In this document: positions 6,762-6,814 of the stretch, piece by piece
Layout: each line of letters starts with the position of its first letter
Numbering within the stretch: the first letter of the stretch is position 1
DNA from: an uncultured Phycisphaerae bacterium
GTDB taxonomy: Bacteria; Planctomycetota; Phycisphaerae; Phycisphaerales; SM1A02
Assembly: GCA_937899935.1 (NCBI GenBank)
Contig: CALCOW010000039.1
Span: forward strand, 1-6,814
Direction: 5' to 3'
DNA length: 6,814 bases
Notes under the pieces: model-generated
Databases searched by the model: none
Seen by the model: only the letters and a program-made list of their open reading frames with translations
What the model was told of the DNA's origin: nothing
Program-made: the position numbers and the translations under genes

Positions 6762-6814
6762 TTAGTTCTTTACTGCGGCGGCCACCTTGGTGGCTGCATC
6801 AGCAAGATCAGTAG
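6762..6814 (-). CDS. C-terminal end of an unidentified leftward gene (partial)
   Basis: From the window edge the minus strand reads TDLADAATKVAAAVKN followed by TAA at 6764-6762. The alanine-rich amphipathic helix ending in a lysine is typical of a soluble protein C-terminus. The stop lies 13 bases before the HAD start, which suits one operon. Sixteen residues are too few to name the family. The other minus-strand frame that is open here is short and has unlikely composition. Confidence 0.6.
   Translation of the reverse strand, partial: TDLADAATKVAAAVKN

Noticed and set aside
1..6814. CRISPR array, transposon, phage, toxin-antitoxin or biosynthetic cluster
   Set aside because: No regular repeats, terminal inverted repeats, transposase, integrase, small gene pairs or modular enzymes were seen.

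Overview
The window is chromosomal and reads as ordinary, gene-dense bacterial DNA with no mobile element, CRISPR array or tRNA. Base composition is near balanced to slightly GC-rich by eye. The best lineage guess is a Planctomycetota-like, probably aquatic bacterium. This rests on a degenerate Gfo/Idh/MocA-type protein, a large lipoprotein M28 peptidase with a PDZ tail, and a 247-residue protein resembling proteins I associate with planctomycetes. It is an inference from protein style, not a proven assignment.

Layout from left to right: (a) positions 1-81 may hold the 5' end of a leftward gene starting with GTG; (b) 82-312 is a non-coding gap, probably a divergent promoter region; (c) 313-2457 (+) encodes a secreted lipoprotein zinc peptidase of family M28 with PA-like and PDZ domains; (d) 2460-2499 is a strong hairpin whose U-tract is on the minus strand; (e) about 2511-2936 (-) is rnpB, the RNA of RNase P, with its own -10 box at 2942-2947; (f) 2997-3956 (+) encodes a Gfo/Idh/MocA-like protein that has lost the usual catalytic residues; (g) 3957-4000 is a short convergent gap with a small repeat; (h) 4001-6814 (-) is a tight leftward cluster. 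In transcription order the cluster is the C-terminus of an unidentified gene, a HAD-family phosphatase starting with TTG, a DUF418 multi-pass membrane protein, and an unrecognised 247-residue soluble protein.

The leftward cluster has gaps of 13, 5 and 46 bases, so co-transcription is likely. rnpB and the M28 gene converge and appear to share the hairpin between them. I see no convincing new multi-gene system. The most interesting items are the apparently catalytically dead Gfo/Idh/MocA homologue and the unrecognised protein at the end of the DUF418 cluster.
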